A stretch of DNA of 11,181 bases from Beroe ovata. Its lineage: Eukaryota; Ctenophora; Nuda; Beroida; Beroidae. Under the pieces are notes generated by a model. It did no database searches. It saw only the letters and a list, made by a program, of their open reading frames with translations, and was not told the origin of the DNA. Location of the stretch: positions 39,941-51,121 of the forward strand of contig CAMPET010000055.1 in assembly GCA_946803715.1 (NCBI GenBank), given 5' to 3'. Positions within the stretch are counted from its first letter, which is position 1, and the number at the start of each line of letters is the position of its first letter. Shown here piece after piece: positions 1 through 7,057 of the stretch. A program made the position numbers and the translations under genes.

Positions 1-122
1 AAAAATTACGAGCCGGATATCCGATGATTGTATCCGATGATAATAACGAGTGCTGGTTACCAATAAACAGCCGATTTAGCACTTGATTGATGAATTTGTT
101 CTATTGACCCGACCATTTTCAG

Positions 123-299
123 AGAACTGTTGAGAAATCTGAGCCTGCTGCCGCTCAGCAGCAGCCTGCACTATTTCACGATGTGGCGTCCATATTACAG
201 CGCCGCAAATTCCTGATTGGTGACATGTGTGACGGCAGTTCCGACAGTTCTGGTGACAGTGACGGAGCCTGGGATGACGAGGATGACAGCTGGAACTAG
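123..299 (+). CDS. Last exon of a WAVE/SCAR (WASF)-like actin nucleation promoter, C-terminal CA region
   Basis: The exon follows a clean 3' splice site (pyrimidine-rich tract, TTTTCAG at 116-122) and reads 58 codons to TAG at 297-299. It opens with RTVE, matching the LRxVE end of the WH2 (verprolin-homology) motif of WAVE proteins. After a 15-residue Ala/Gln-rich spacer comes DVASILQRR (exon residues 20-28), closely like the DVATILSRR central helix of animal WAVEs. The tail is Asp/Ser-rich with two tryptophans (WDDEDDSWN), as in Arp2/3-binding acidic tails. In the family, WH2 delivers actin and the central-acidic part activates Arp2/3 at the leading edge. The spacing from LRxVE to DVAxIL differs by only about one residue from the vertebrate WAVE sequence as I recall it. 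Other WASP-family members (WASP, WHAMM, WASH) fit less well. The upstream exons lie outside the window. Confidence 0.75.
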   Translation, partial: RTVEKSEPAAAQQQPALFHDVASILQRRKFLIGDMCDGSSDSSGDSDGAWDDEDDSWN

Positions 300-815
300 G
301 CATGACCTGCCATGATGACATTTGACATGGATATGTGGTGCTTTCCACCATATGTTCGGCCACATAGTGGACCAGTCCACTATTGAGAATTTGTGGACTG
401 GATACTTAGTATCTGATGGAAAGATCCATCATTTAGTGGACAGAGATGTGAACCTAACGGCGAATTTCTATTTTGATTGTTTTAGTTTGAAGTTTGAACA
501 AGAGTGTGTCACGGTGGAATCTTGGTGCTGTGTGATATCAGGTGTAACATATGGGGATACATCCCCTATGTGACATCGGGTGAAAGTTTCTTTTGATGTG
601 ACTTATGAGCTATTTCTACTTGCTTGTCGAAAAGTTATCCGAAATATTTCTTTAAGATATTATTATTTGTTATAGTTGTGATGTGAAATTGAGCCAGTTC
701 TTTAATAATATAGTGTTAAGTATGCTATTTGCAAACAAATGAGATTTTCCCTTCAGCTTGTATTAAGATTGATTATTTCAATTTCAAATAAACATCAAAA
801 CTTGTGTCAATGTAC
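300..815 (+). other. 3' UTR of the WAVE-like gene
   Basis: The stretch follows the WAVE-like stop codon, becomes AT-rich, and ends with a canonical polyadenylation signal at 787-792 followed by GT-rich sequence. A reading frame of 83 codons at 322-573 falls inside it. That frame has no recognisable protein character and is taken as chance. The cleavage site is not seen directly, so the end is approximate. Confidence 0.6.
787..792 (+). promoter_or_regulatory. Polyadenylation signal AATAAA
   Basis: This is a canonical hexamer about 490 bases after the WAVE-like stop. It is followed within 15-25 bases by CTTGTGTCAATGT, a GT-rich downstream element. Cleavage is likely near 805-815. Confidence 0.65.
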
Positions 816-901
816 ACACTCATTATCCACAATATCAGTCCTCAATGAATGTCCTATATTTAGTTAAGTGGTAGTTTCCAACAGTGATCCTGGAGTACAC
901 G

Positions 902-1017
902 GTTCTATTTGTTCGTCAGATCAAAACACACCTTCTTCCCCCTTGTCTCTGTAACTTCCCTAAACAAGGGGTGGGGGAGGTGTTATTCAGAGTGTTAGTT
1001 GTGCTAACAAATAGAAC
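902..1017. mobile_element. MITE-like foldback element, 116 bp
   Basis: Perfect 12 bp terminal inverted repeats, GTTCTATTTGTT at 902-913 and its complement at 1006-1017, enclose about 92 bp. Nested inside is a second, imperfect inverted repeat: AACACACCTTCTTCCCCC near 924-944 against GGGGTGGGGGAGGTGTT near 967-984. The whole can therefore fold into one long hairpin. There is no coding potential. Clear target-site duplications are not visible (left flank ACACG, right flank ACAGA), so the transposon family is unknown. Confidence 0.5.
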
Positions 1018-1113
1018 ACAGATAGATGTACTGTGAATCGCCCATACTCGGTAATGAATGGACAAGAGTATATTATTGCACTTCTCCTTGATACTAGATA
1101 AACGGGCATACAA

Positions 1114-1345
1114 TTAGGTATTATAGAGTTATAGGTATTATAGAGTTATAAGTATTATAGAGTTATAGGTATTATAGAGTTAAGTATTATAGAATTAGGT
1201 ATTATAGAGTTAAGTATTATAGATTTAGGGTTATAGAGTTAGGTATTATAGAGCTAGGTATTATAGAGTTAGTTAAGTATGATAGAGTAAGTTAGGTATA
1301 ATAGAGTTAGGTATTAGAGTAAGTTAGGTATTATAGAGTTATAGA
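1114..1345. repeat. AT-rich 16-17 bp minisatellite, about 14 copies
   Basis: The unit is close to TAGGTATTATAGAGTTA and repeats from TTAGGTATTATAG at 1114 to GAGTTATAG at about 1344. The first copies are nearly identical. Later ones carry substitutions and lose or gain bases (AAGTATTATAGAATTAGG, GTATGATAGAGTAAGTT). It lies between the convergent 3' ends of the WAVE-like and astacin genes. Confidence 0.9.
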
Positions 1346-1440
1346 CTCACTCTTCCTTGACACAATTCCATGTGAATAGCAGGAATCTGCATGTGCCCAT
1401 GTACTTGCGCGTGTACGTTCGAGTTGTGTTCATAATCTTA

Positions 1441-1476
1441 CAATCTGAGAATATAGCTCAATCTGAGAATATAGCT
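1441..1476. repeat. Perfect 18 bp tandem duplication
   Basis: CAATCTGAGAATATAGCT occurs twice without a mismatch, at 1441-1458 and 1459-1476. It is a small recent duplication downstream of the astacin stop codon, possibly in its 3' UTR. Confidence 0.85.
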
Positions 1477-1574
1477 CATTATCTAGAGATAAGATTTGTT
1501 ATTGTGGTGAGTGGTGCAGGGGATTGGAATTCATTGATCGTGTAGTTAGTGGATGATCACTTCTCAGTTGATGT

Positions 1575-1824
1575 TCAGTTGTTGGTCATGTGACATGTGC
1601 TAGTACCACAGTTGTAGAGGAGGTTCATCTTGTCCACATCGGTGGAGGACAGGACGGATCTCTGTCCAATAGCGTCCTGGTATGCCGGGTCCAGTGTCTG
1701 TATGGTTGTCCAGTTGGAGGGAGCCTTGCTGTACGCACTCCGCCCGTAGTGCATGATACTGTCGGGATTACAACCAGTGTTAGTACCGGGCTTTGTTACA
1801 CAGTTATCTGATATTTGTAACTCA
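1575..1824 (-). CDS. Astacin exon 7: Met-turn and C terminus
   Basis: The acceptor GCTCCCCAG at 1825 has phase 2. The codon joined across the intron is AG plus T (Ser). The exon encodes GCNPDSIMHYGRSAYSK with the Met-turn and the tyrosine ligand, then TLDPAYQDAIGQR, LSSTDVDKMN and LYNC, the last cysteine of the long disulfide. Only ten residues follow before TGA at 1577-1575. Two extra cysteines just before the Met-turn (287 and 297 in the model) lie in an insertion relative to the shortest astacins and may pair. A weak donor at GTACTA after YNC could allow another C-terminal form. Confidence 0.85.
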
Positions 1825-4385
1825 CTGGGGAGCGTAACAATACTTATACTGTGAAATTCAGTGACCCTCCTGATCCACCCAGGAGGGTCACTCAAATCCA
1901 ATTTGACCCCAGGGAAGCGCAACGTGGATCAGAAGGGTCACCTCAGGTGAACTCTGTGATCCACGCTTATGGATCAGAAGGGTCAAATTATATTTTTCTG
2001 TGTGACTCTCCTGATCCACCATACAAGTCACACAATGTTGCCAAATCTCACTACGGTATATTACACTGAGCTACACATGAATGGGAGTCTATGATATTCT
2101 GCCCGCTATTCTTGCCCGGGATAATCACACCTGATATAATCGTAGTTCCCCTCCCGCACATATGGCGGGTCTCGCGTCATCTTCGCGAAGTTGTGTTGGA
2201 GTGTGCCCGGCTCTAGGTTTTCCTCGTGTATCATGATGTGTTTCCCACGGTCTGATCGTGTGTGTTCGTGGAACAGTCCTGTGTATTACCATAGTCATCA
2301 TATAATAGAGCATGGGTATAGAGCATGGGTATAGAGCATGGGTATAGAGCATGGGTATAGAGCATGGGTATTGGGTATAGACAATAGAGCAAGGGAGATA
2401 TGTGCGTGATTTCATATTGATCACACAATTCTGACTCAATCATCCCCTCACTTCACTCTATCACTGATACGATCTACGTTAACAATATCTCGAACTACAC
2501 CCTGTACGGGTACCCTGAACTCTTCGTGAAGATGCCAACGAAACATCATGATCATCTAATTCTAACTAAAATAACATTGTGGAAAAGAATTCAAATTGTA
2601 TCTTCTATCATGGATATTTCCAAGTGGACCTCACTAACTTCCTCTCTCACCTAGGGCATGTCCCAGCTCGTGCATTATGGTCCCCGTATCATACTGACAG
2701 TTGTGTCCTATTGTCACATTCTGTCGTCCTCCTCTCATACCAACATGGGACGAGCAAACCCTGTGCGCAATACGGACATGAGACACACGTGCAGGACACA
2801 CGAACTCTGCGCGCAATGGAGACATGAGACAGTGATGCACACGTGCAGGACACCCGAACCCTGCGCGCAATGGAGACATGAGAAACACGTGCATGACACA
2901 CGTTGGAGACACGACAAATGTGTCTCGCGTTGAGCGTTCAATCTTAGAGTTAGACATTGTTTCCAGGCGAGTTCACAGTTTAGCTGCTAAATTAATTGGG
3001 CAAAGGTAAAATTGAGGGAAAAAATACATAAAGTTGGCATTTTATCCAATTGTAGTTTAACCGGTATGTGTGGGATGTGTACACATGGATCTGACACATC
3101 TGATTACATTTAACCGAAAATAGATCTATCAATCTAAACACGTACCTGCCAGGCACGAAGTTGAGATAGTTGGGTTCCGAACTCCTGGGAACAAAGAGGA
3201 TACAGGTCCCCTGGTTCCACTCTTTCATTGCCATTTTCACTGAGAGCACGGACGCGTAGTCATCTGCCAACATAGAGGTGAGAATTGTTATGCTAGGGGT
3301 GGGGGGGGTCGGGCTGGGGCGTGCGACATTGTTGCAACTTTTTGACACCACCCTGTACTTACTACTTGGCCTGCTAAAGTTATGAATTGTTTGCATGCCG
3401 TGCCAACTGCAATATCGGATAAATGAAACCTAAGTGTATGAAATCATAGCAGAATGGATTTACCCATATCCCCATGAACATAAGGGACAGTGTAGGTGAC
3501 AGATCCAGGGTTGACATTATCACTTGTCTTGTAAGTCCACGTGTAACTTGGAGTGGTTGATCTCTTCTGTACACTGCTCCTCACAGTGTCACCTGTCACA
3601 GTGCCGCCTGTCACAGTGTCACCTGTCACAGTGTCAGCTGTCACAGCGCCGCCCGTCACAATGTCAGCTGTGTCACCTGTCACGGTGTCAGCTGTGTCTG
3701 CAGTGCTGTAGTACCGGTCTAACGTGGTATCCCATATGATATCCCCTTCCAATAAACCACCTGAAATTGTGTCTGATTTGATAAAAAACTATACGAACAG
3801 AATAGTACTTCTATACGAACAGAATAGTACTTCTATACGAACAAAAATAGGAAGAACATCACACAACATAGTGTGATTCTTCCACTCTCCTGTCAACATT
3901 GAATGTAACCTGCTGTGGCCGGTGTTGCTGTGGGTGCTGCTGTGGCCGGTGCTGCTGTGGAGGAGACATACACAGCTGTCACCACCACCAACCAGAAACT
4001 TGTAGTCTTGCTGCCCGTGACCTGAACAATGAGAAATGAGAGAGTTGCAACTTGGACCACAGTTTGAACTCTCAAATTGTAATGTTTTCCGTTTCTTCAT
4101 AGCGCCAAAATTGAACAAAAGTGGTGTGAATGGGACACTCAGCCACCATGACACGTATGCTCAGTTTTGTGGAAAGAAACCCACCATATTATGACCAGTG
4201 CACTGAAGGGAAGGATAAGGGAAAGAATGCAAGGACGAATGAATGGATTATAGCCGTGGCTAGTGGCTGCTGCGATGACCCCCACAACCCACACATACCA
4301 CGTGACACTTGACATGACACCATGCACCACTTACCATAGACCTCTCTGAACTGGTGCACCTGGCTAGCTTGTCAGTGAGTACCAT
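1575..4385 (-). CDS. Astacin-family (M12A) zinc metalloprotease, seven-exon gene model
   Basis: Joined exons (transcript order): 4385-4335, 4021-3910, 3760-3464, 3263-3146, 2760-2651, 2278-2131, 1824-1575. They total 1086 nt, 361 codons plus TGA. All six introns (149-385 bp) are GT-AG and every phase matches. Model landmarks: weak hydrophobic segment 26-38; LEGD at 58-61, like the family FxGD propeptide motif whose Asp occupies the zinc; Thr/Val/Asp/Gly repeat 74-114; basic site QKR 119-121; VPYV 146-149; TC at 173-174; zinc site H223-E224-x2-H227-x2-G230-x2-H233; Met-turn SIMHY 301-305 with Tyr ligand; YNC 349-351. Cys174/351 and Cys195/214 match the two canonical disulfides. Astacins are secreted endopeptidases of matrix, development or digestion. 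No CUB or EGF domain follows within the model. The first exon is tentative; the catalytic part is secure. Confidence 0.8.
1861..2033. repeat. Cluster of GATCC-centred palindromes in astacin intron 6
   Basis: A perfect 12 bp hairpin, GTGACCCTCCTG at 1861-1872 against 1880-1891, is followed by inverse-oriented copies GGATCAGAAGGGTCA at 1926 and 1971. Next come a 9 bp palindrome, CGTGGATCA at 1923-1931 against 1957-1965, and a final copy GACTCTCCTGATCCACC near 2004-2020 closed by TGTGACT/AGTCACA at 2001/2026. Four copies of one approximately 17 bp word in both orientations fill the intron centre. Confidence 0.8.
2131..2278 (-). CDS. Astacin exon 6: third zinc His and following helix
   Basis: The acceptor is AATACACAG at 2279 and the donor ATCAG/GTGTGA at 2131; 148 nt, phase 1 in and phase 2 out. 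It begins LFHEHTRSDRGKHIMI, supplying the third zinc histidine and the HExxRxDR family signature. It continues with ENLEPGTLQHNFAKM, the usual astacin ENIxxGxxxNFxK region. The reading frame differs from the longest open frames in this interval but is the one that fits the family and the splice phases. Confidence 0.85.
2305..2370. repeat. 13 bp minisatellite, five copies
   Basis: ATAGAGCATGGGT is repeated five times without mismatch in astacin intron 5. A degenerate remnant (ATTGGGTATAGACAATAGAGCAAGGG) follows to about 2395. Confidence 0.92.
2651..2760 (-). CDS. Astacin exon 5: first part of the zinc site
   Basis: The acceptor is GCGCACAG at 2761 and the donor CTAG/GTGAGAG at 2651; 110 nt, phase 2 in and phase 1 out. 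It encodes HVGMRGGRQNVTIG, then HNC, then GTIMHELGHAL. The first two zinc histidines and the catalytic Glu are here. The glycine codon of HExxHxxG is split across the intron. Confidence 0.88.
2761..2915. repeat. Approximately 46-54 bp repeat copying the exon 5 splice acceptor
   Basis: Units starting CTGTGCGCAA at 2761, CTGCGCGCAA at 2807 and CTGCGCGCAA at 2861 each continue with GGACATGAGA and CACGTGCAGGACA-type sequence. Spacings are 46 and 54 bp. On the - strand each unit ends in GCGCACAG or GCGCGCAG, so the real acceptor of exon 5 has two look-alike copies upstream in the intron. Confidence 0.85.
3146..3263 (-). CDS. Astacin exon 4: first helix and TCI-FVPR motif
   Basis: The acceptor is TTGGCAG at 3264 and the donor GGCAG/GTACGTG at 3146; 118 nt, phase 1 in and phase 2 out. 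It encodes MAMKEWNQGTCILFVPR, a very typical astacin segment (A-helix, then the Thr-Cys that opens the long disulfide, then the FxPR strand). Confidence 0.85.
3296..3319 (+). other. Potential G-quadruplex tract in astacin intron 3
   Basis: Four G-runs of 4, 8, 3 and 4 bases are separated by 1, 2 and 2 bases. They lie on the + strand, which is the template strand for the astacin gene. The matching C-rich RNA lies about 33-56 bases upstream of the exon 4 acceptor. Confidence 0.5.
3464..3760 (-). CDS. Astacin exon 3: propeptide with LEGD motif and T/V/D/G repeats
   Basis: The acceptor is AATTTCAG at 3761 and the donor GATATGG/GTAAAT at 3464; 297 nt, phase 1 in and phase 1 out. GLLEGDII at the start resembles the FxGDI motif of astacin propeptides, with Leu for Phe. 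The middle is a tandem peptide repeat built on DTVTGDTVTGG. The end, VTYTVPYV, matches the first strand of the mature astacin domain (family form VPYVI). The VQKR at residues 118-121 of the model is a possible processing site before the mature enzyme. Confidence 0.75.
3583..3705. repeat. Coding minisatellite of the astacin propeptide
   Basis: On the + strand, short units based on TGTCACAGTGTCACC and TGTCAGCTG repeat, with lengths in multiples of three. On the - strand they encode the DTVTG/DTVTGG/DTAD repeats. Because unit changes keep frame, the array can expand or shrink without breaking the gene. Confidence 0.8.
3790..3850. repeat. 22 bp tandem repeat, about 2.8 copies
   Basis: Two identical units beginning TATACGAACAGAATAGTAC (3790-3811, 3812-3833) and a partial third (3834-3850) lie in astacin intron 2. 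They make up roughly 40 percent of this 149 bp intron. Confidence 0.92.
3910..4021 (-). CDS. Astacin exon 2: hydrophobic segment and Ala/Thr/Pro linker
   Basis: The exon runs from acceptor TTGTTCAG (phase 0) to donor CAGCAG/GTTACA (phase 1). It encodes FWLVVVTAVYVSS, a weak signal-peptide or anchor core, then a low-complexity linker rich in Ala, Thr and Pro. The phase-1 end joins the LEGD exon without a stop. Another frame is also open here, so the reading frame rests on phase matching rather than homology. Confidence 0.45.
4335..4385 (-). CDS. Astacin exon 1 (tentative)
   Basis: ATG at 4385-4383 starts 17 codons ending at a strong donor (ATG then GTAAGT, phase 0), which fits the phase-0 acceptor of the next exon. 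The frame is also open upstream of this ATG, so the start may be elsewhere. The encoded peptide is basic and Ser-rich and not itself a signal peptide. The hydrophobic part follows in exon 2. Confidence 0.35.
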
Positions 4386-5742
4386 GCTTCGTGCCCAATG
4401 GGGGCCCTGTACCACCGTCACGTGACCAGTGGTACTCGAGTATGTGGACTACACGTGACTGGAGTTATGTAGGATTTAGTGTGCATATGTTACGTTTAGT
4501 GCACTTTAATATGACGTCATGATGAGTTATGCTGCTGCCACCAGAGCCACGCATTGTTATGTGGAGAGGAGATGGGATCAGAGAGTGGCAGAGATGGAGC
4601 TTGTCCTGGATATATCCAAAATGTGTTGGGAGTGGACCGTTACTATGAGTGAGCTACCAAAGTACCAATCTCGCTATTGTTCAGCTCAATCGGTATCCGA
4701 TGGGAGATTCCAGTGCCAAATTGTGCCACGTCGAGATCAGCCCGTGGCACTGTGTTGGGTGCTCACAACTGTTCAATGTATCAGGATATTATCCAGGAAT
4801 CGGCCCCACTAAGTAGTAACTTACTACTATATAGTAAGCATGAAGCAGTCGTGATATATGTGGTCCTGTCCCTTATTGCCCTGTCTACTTTCGAATCTGA
4901 TGATATTTACAATTCATGTCAAAGCATGTCATTCATTGAATTAGAAAAGTTCTAGAAAGCCCACTAGGAAACTGTCCTCCAATATATTCAGTAGTTTACT
5001 ACGGAAACATCTGAAGTCATGTCAATTCAAATTAGTATAAAACTTATTAATTTACTTAACCTAACTCTGTTATCATTTTAAGAATTGATTCCATAGAAAT
5101 CCTATTTTATAACTCCACAGATTTGAAAGTAGCCCCAAACTCCCTCCCTCTCTCTGTCTGATGACTTAATTCTCAGTCATGCAGTTTCTTTCTGGACTAC
5201 AGGTGTCACGTGAGAGAAAGAAACAACTGTGACACACGCTCTGTGTTTTGCATTAATCAGTAATCATCGTTTATCTGGACCCCTAATTTAGTTGTTGTTT
5301 AGCAAAAGTCCGGGTTACAATCCCATTGAACTATTGTAATTAATGAGCTAATTAATTGTAACATTTGTTTTCCATACCCCCAACAATTATAATCCAGCTT
5401 TATCCCATTGACCCGGGCGGTCACTGGTGAACTATAACAAACACTCTATTATTGTGATTCATGACCAATGTCCCACGTTATTTCCTGTCCTATTATTCTA
5501 GTGATGTGCCTAATCAGTGCTAATCGCATGAGATTCATGGACCCATCGTGTCACAGTGCAATTGGGGCACACGTCTTACAATGACATTTTCCGTTATCTA
5601 TTTCTCTAGAATCCCCAAATTAACTGAAATACCTGTCATTCTACTGATAACGATATGGCCATGATCAAGTAATACTGTGTTCTCTTATCTGCGGCTGATC
5701 TAATCTCCTCGGCCATCGCGCTTATCTTGTTTCAGTAGATAA
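4386..5742. other. Region without a recognisable gene, between the astacin gene and the retrotransposon
   Basis: About 1.35 kb, mostly AT-rich. The only longer open frame (97 codons, + strand 4519-4812) has no domain I recognise and no splice or codon support. It may contain the astacin promoter, whose position I cannot fix. Small palindromes occur: AGTAGTAAcTTACTACT near 4811-4827, and a 10 bp inverted repeat GTTTCTTTCT at 5184-5193 against 5215-5224 with CACGTG in its loop. The 5' end of the retrotransposon must lie near the right border. No target-site duplication was found to mark it. Confidence 0.5.
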
Positions 5743-5749
5743 CTATATC

Positions 5750-7057
5750 ATGGGTACAGCTGCTCNATCGATCGAAGAAATATTTGGCAGGCTTCTGTCT
5801 GAGGCTACACCGGCAGTAAAAAACGTTATCAGTTCGTACAAACGTGACCTAACTTTTGCTGCTATGTCGCTTCGAAATTGTCGAAGGTCTTTAACTCGTC
5901 CCGTTTTGACCTGCCTGAACTTGAAGTTTGTGCAGAGTTTCTCAGCATAGATCTCGCCGACGCTAACGGATGTAAGATTTATACTAAACTGAGCCTCTCC
6001 AAACGCTTGTGCCTCAGTTTCAATGCTCTCCTCCCCTGCGAGTGTGGTGTATGCAATAGCACGTACGTCCCGAATGAGAACTCTCCCTTCCGGTGCGCAC
6101 GCTGCTTTACTCCTTCCCATGACTGCCCAGTTATTCTCCAGCTACAGTCGTCTCACCCACTCTCCCCATCTGCCCAAACTGCTGGTCTAGCTTGGCTTTG
6201 TCACCAATGCCAGGCGAGCGTGTCCCTCATCGCCCCGCGGAAACAGAAGACTCCCCATCTCATTCCAGGTTCAGTTCCGTCATCAGTTGTCAGTTTTGAC
6301 CCTCTCGACCCTGACACACCTGCCCCTGAGCAGGAAGAACCTCCTCACGATTCTGCTCTGCCCCTTGGAACCCCAGCCGCTGCTCAACCCAGTGACACTG
6401 TCTCTACCCCAGAACCCTGTAGGCGATTTTTGTCCGGGAAATGCCCACACGGTAACTCTGGGCGGAAGATTGTCAACGGTAAGACATGCAAGTACCATCA
6501 CCCCGAGAGATGCCTACGTTTCGTGAGACATCGTGACGACCCCTCCCGTGGATGTTCGAAAGGAGAAAGTTGTACTCGCTTCCATCCCCCGGTTTGTACA
6601 CATAATCTCCGCGGTGAAATCTGCCAGCGGTTTGCTCGAAACCGCTCAGACTGTTTTTTGCTCCACATGAGAGACATCCAGTCGCCACGCCCCACCACAG
6701 CACCCTCTCAAGACCTCCAGCTGGTCGCCCCACCCGAACCCCGTGTTCCTCGCCCCGTTACCATTGCTCCCACTCCCCCCTCAGCCACGGATTTTCAGGA
6801 CATCCGTGCCCTCGCAGAGGGAATGAAGGAGTTATCGAGGCAACTCCAGGAACTCCAGGCCAGCCATCAGGTGGGTCGCAGCCGCCCCTCCCTCGTGCCA
6901 CACTATCCACCACCACCTCATCTGGGGGCCCTCCCTTCCCCCGCAACCCGCTCCCCCTCAGTTCTATCCAGTTGCTCCCGGCCCCTACCCAGCACAACTC
7001 CCCTCCTACCACTGGAGGCCGCATTCCCTCAGCCATACTCCTCAATACTACTACTAA
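5750..7057 (+). pseudogene. Retrotransposon ORF1 with PHD-like and three CCCH zinc fingers, frameshifted
   Basis: Residues from ATG 5750 (IEEIFGRLL...KRDLTFAAMSLR) run in one frame. A frame change near 5850-5890 moves the rest to the frame open from 5848 to 7149. Numbering that frame from 5878: a Cys/His cluster (C56-x2-C59, C73-x2-C76, H81, C83, C108-x2-C111) resembles a PHD finger except for H-x1-C instead of H-x2-C. CCCH-like fingers lie at C181/C189/C204/H208, C212/C226/C232/H236 and C240/C249/C259/H263. A short coiled-coil-like helix is at 306-330 and a Pro-rich tail follows. ORF1 proteins of such elements bind the element RNA. The natural end is unclear: another frame reads a Tyr/Pro-rich tail to TAA at 7055-7057, just where the endonuclease begins, so a further frame change in the Pro-rich part is likely. 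One base at 5766 is N. Confidence 0.75.

Noticed and set aside
76-363. Cys/His-rich - strand frame that looks like a zinc-binding protein
   Set aside because: It is the antisense of the WAVE-like exon; the Cys and His codons mirror the Asp/Ser-rich acidic tail on the other strand.
322-573. 83-codon + strand frame
   Set aside because: It lies in the 3' UTR of the WAVE-like gene, has no recognisable domain and no splice support.
1114-1345. Possible CRISPR-like array
   Set aside because: Units are contiguous and degenerate without unique spacers, in a eukaryotic intergenic region; it is a minisatellite.
2125-2443. Two - strand frames with a PCSIPMLYTHAL-like peptide repeat
   Set aside because: The peptide repeat is the 13 bp intronic minisatellite. 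The real exon 2131-2278 uses the frame that gives HEHTRSDRG.
2634-2957. 107-codon - strand frame covering the astacin HELGH exon
   Set aside because: Only 2651-2760 is exon. The rest is the intronic 46-54 bp repeat read through in frame and the donor side of the intron.
4519-4812. 97-codon + strand frame
   Set aside because: It starts with ATG but shows no domain, signal peptide or splice context, and the length is possible by chance.
5310-5335. B-box-like GGTTACAATCC, possible tRNA or SINE
   Set aside because: It has an extra base against the B-box consensus, and no A box or cloverleaf can be drawn around it.
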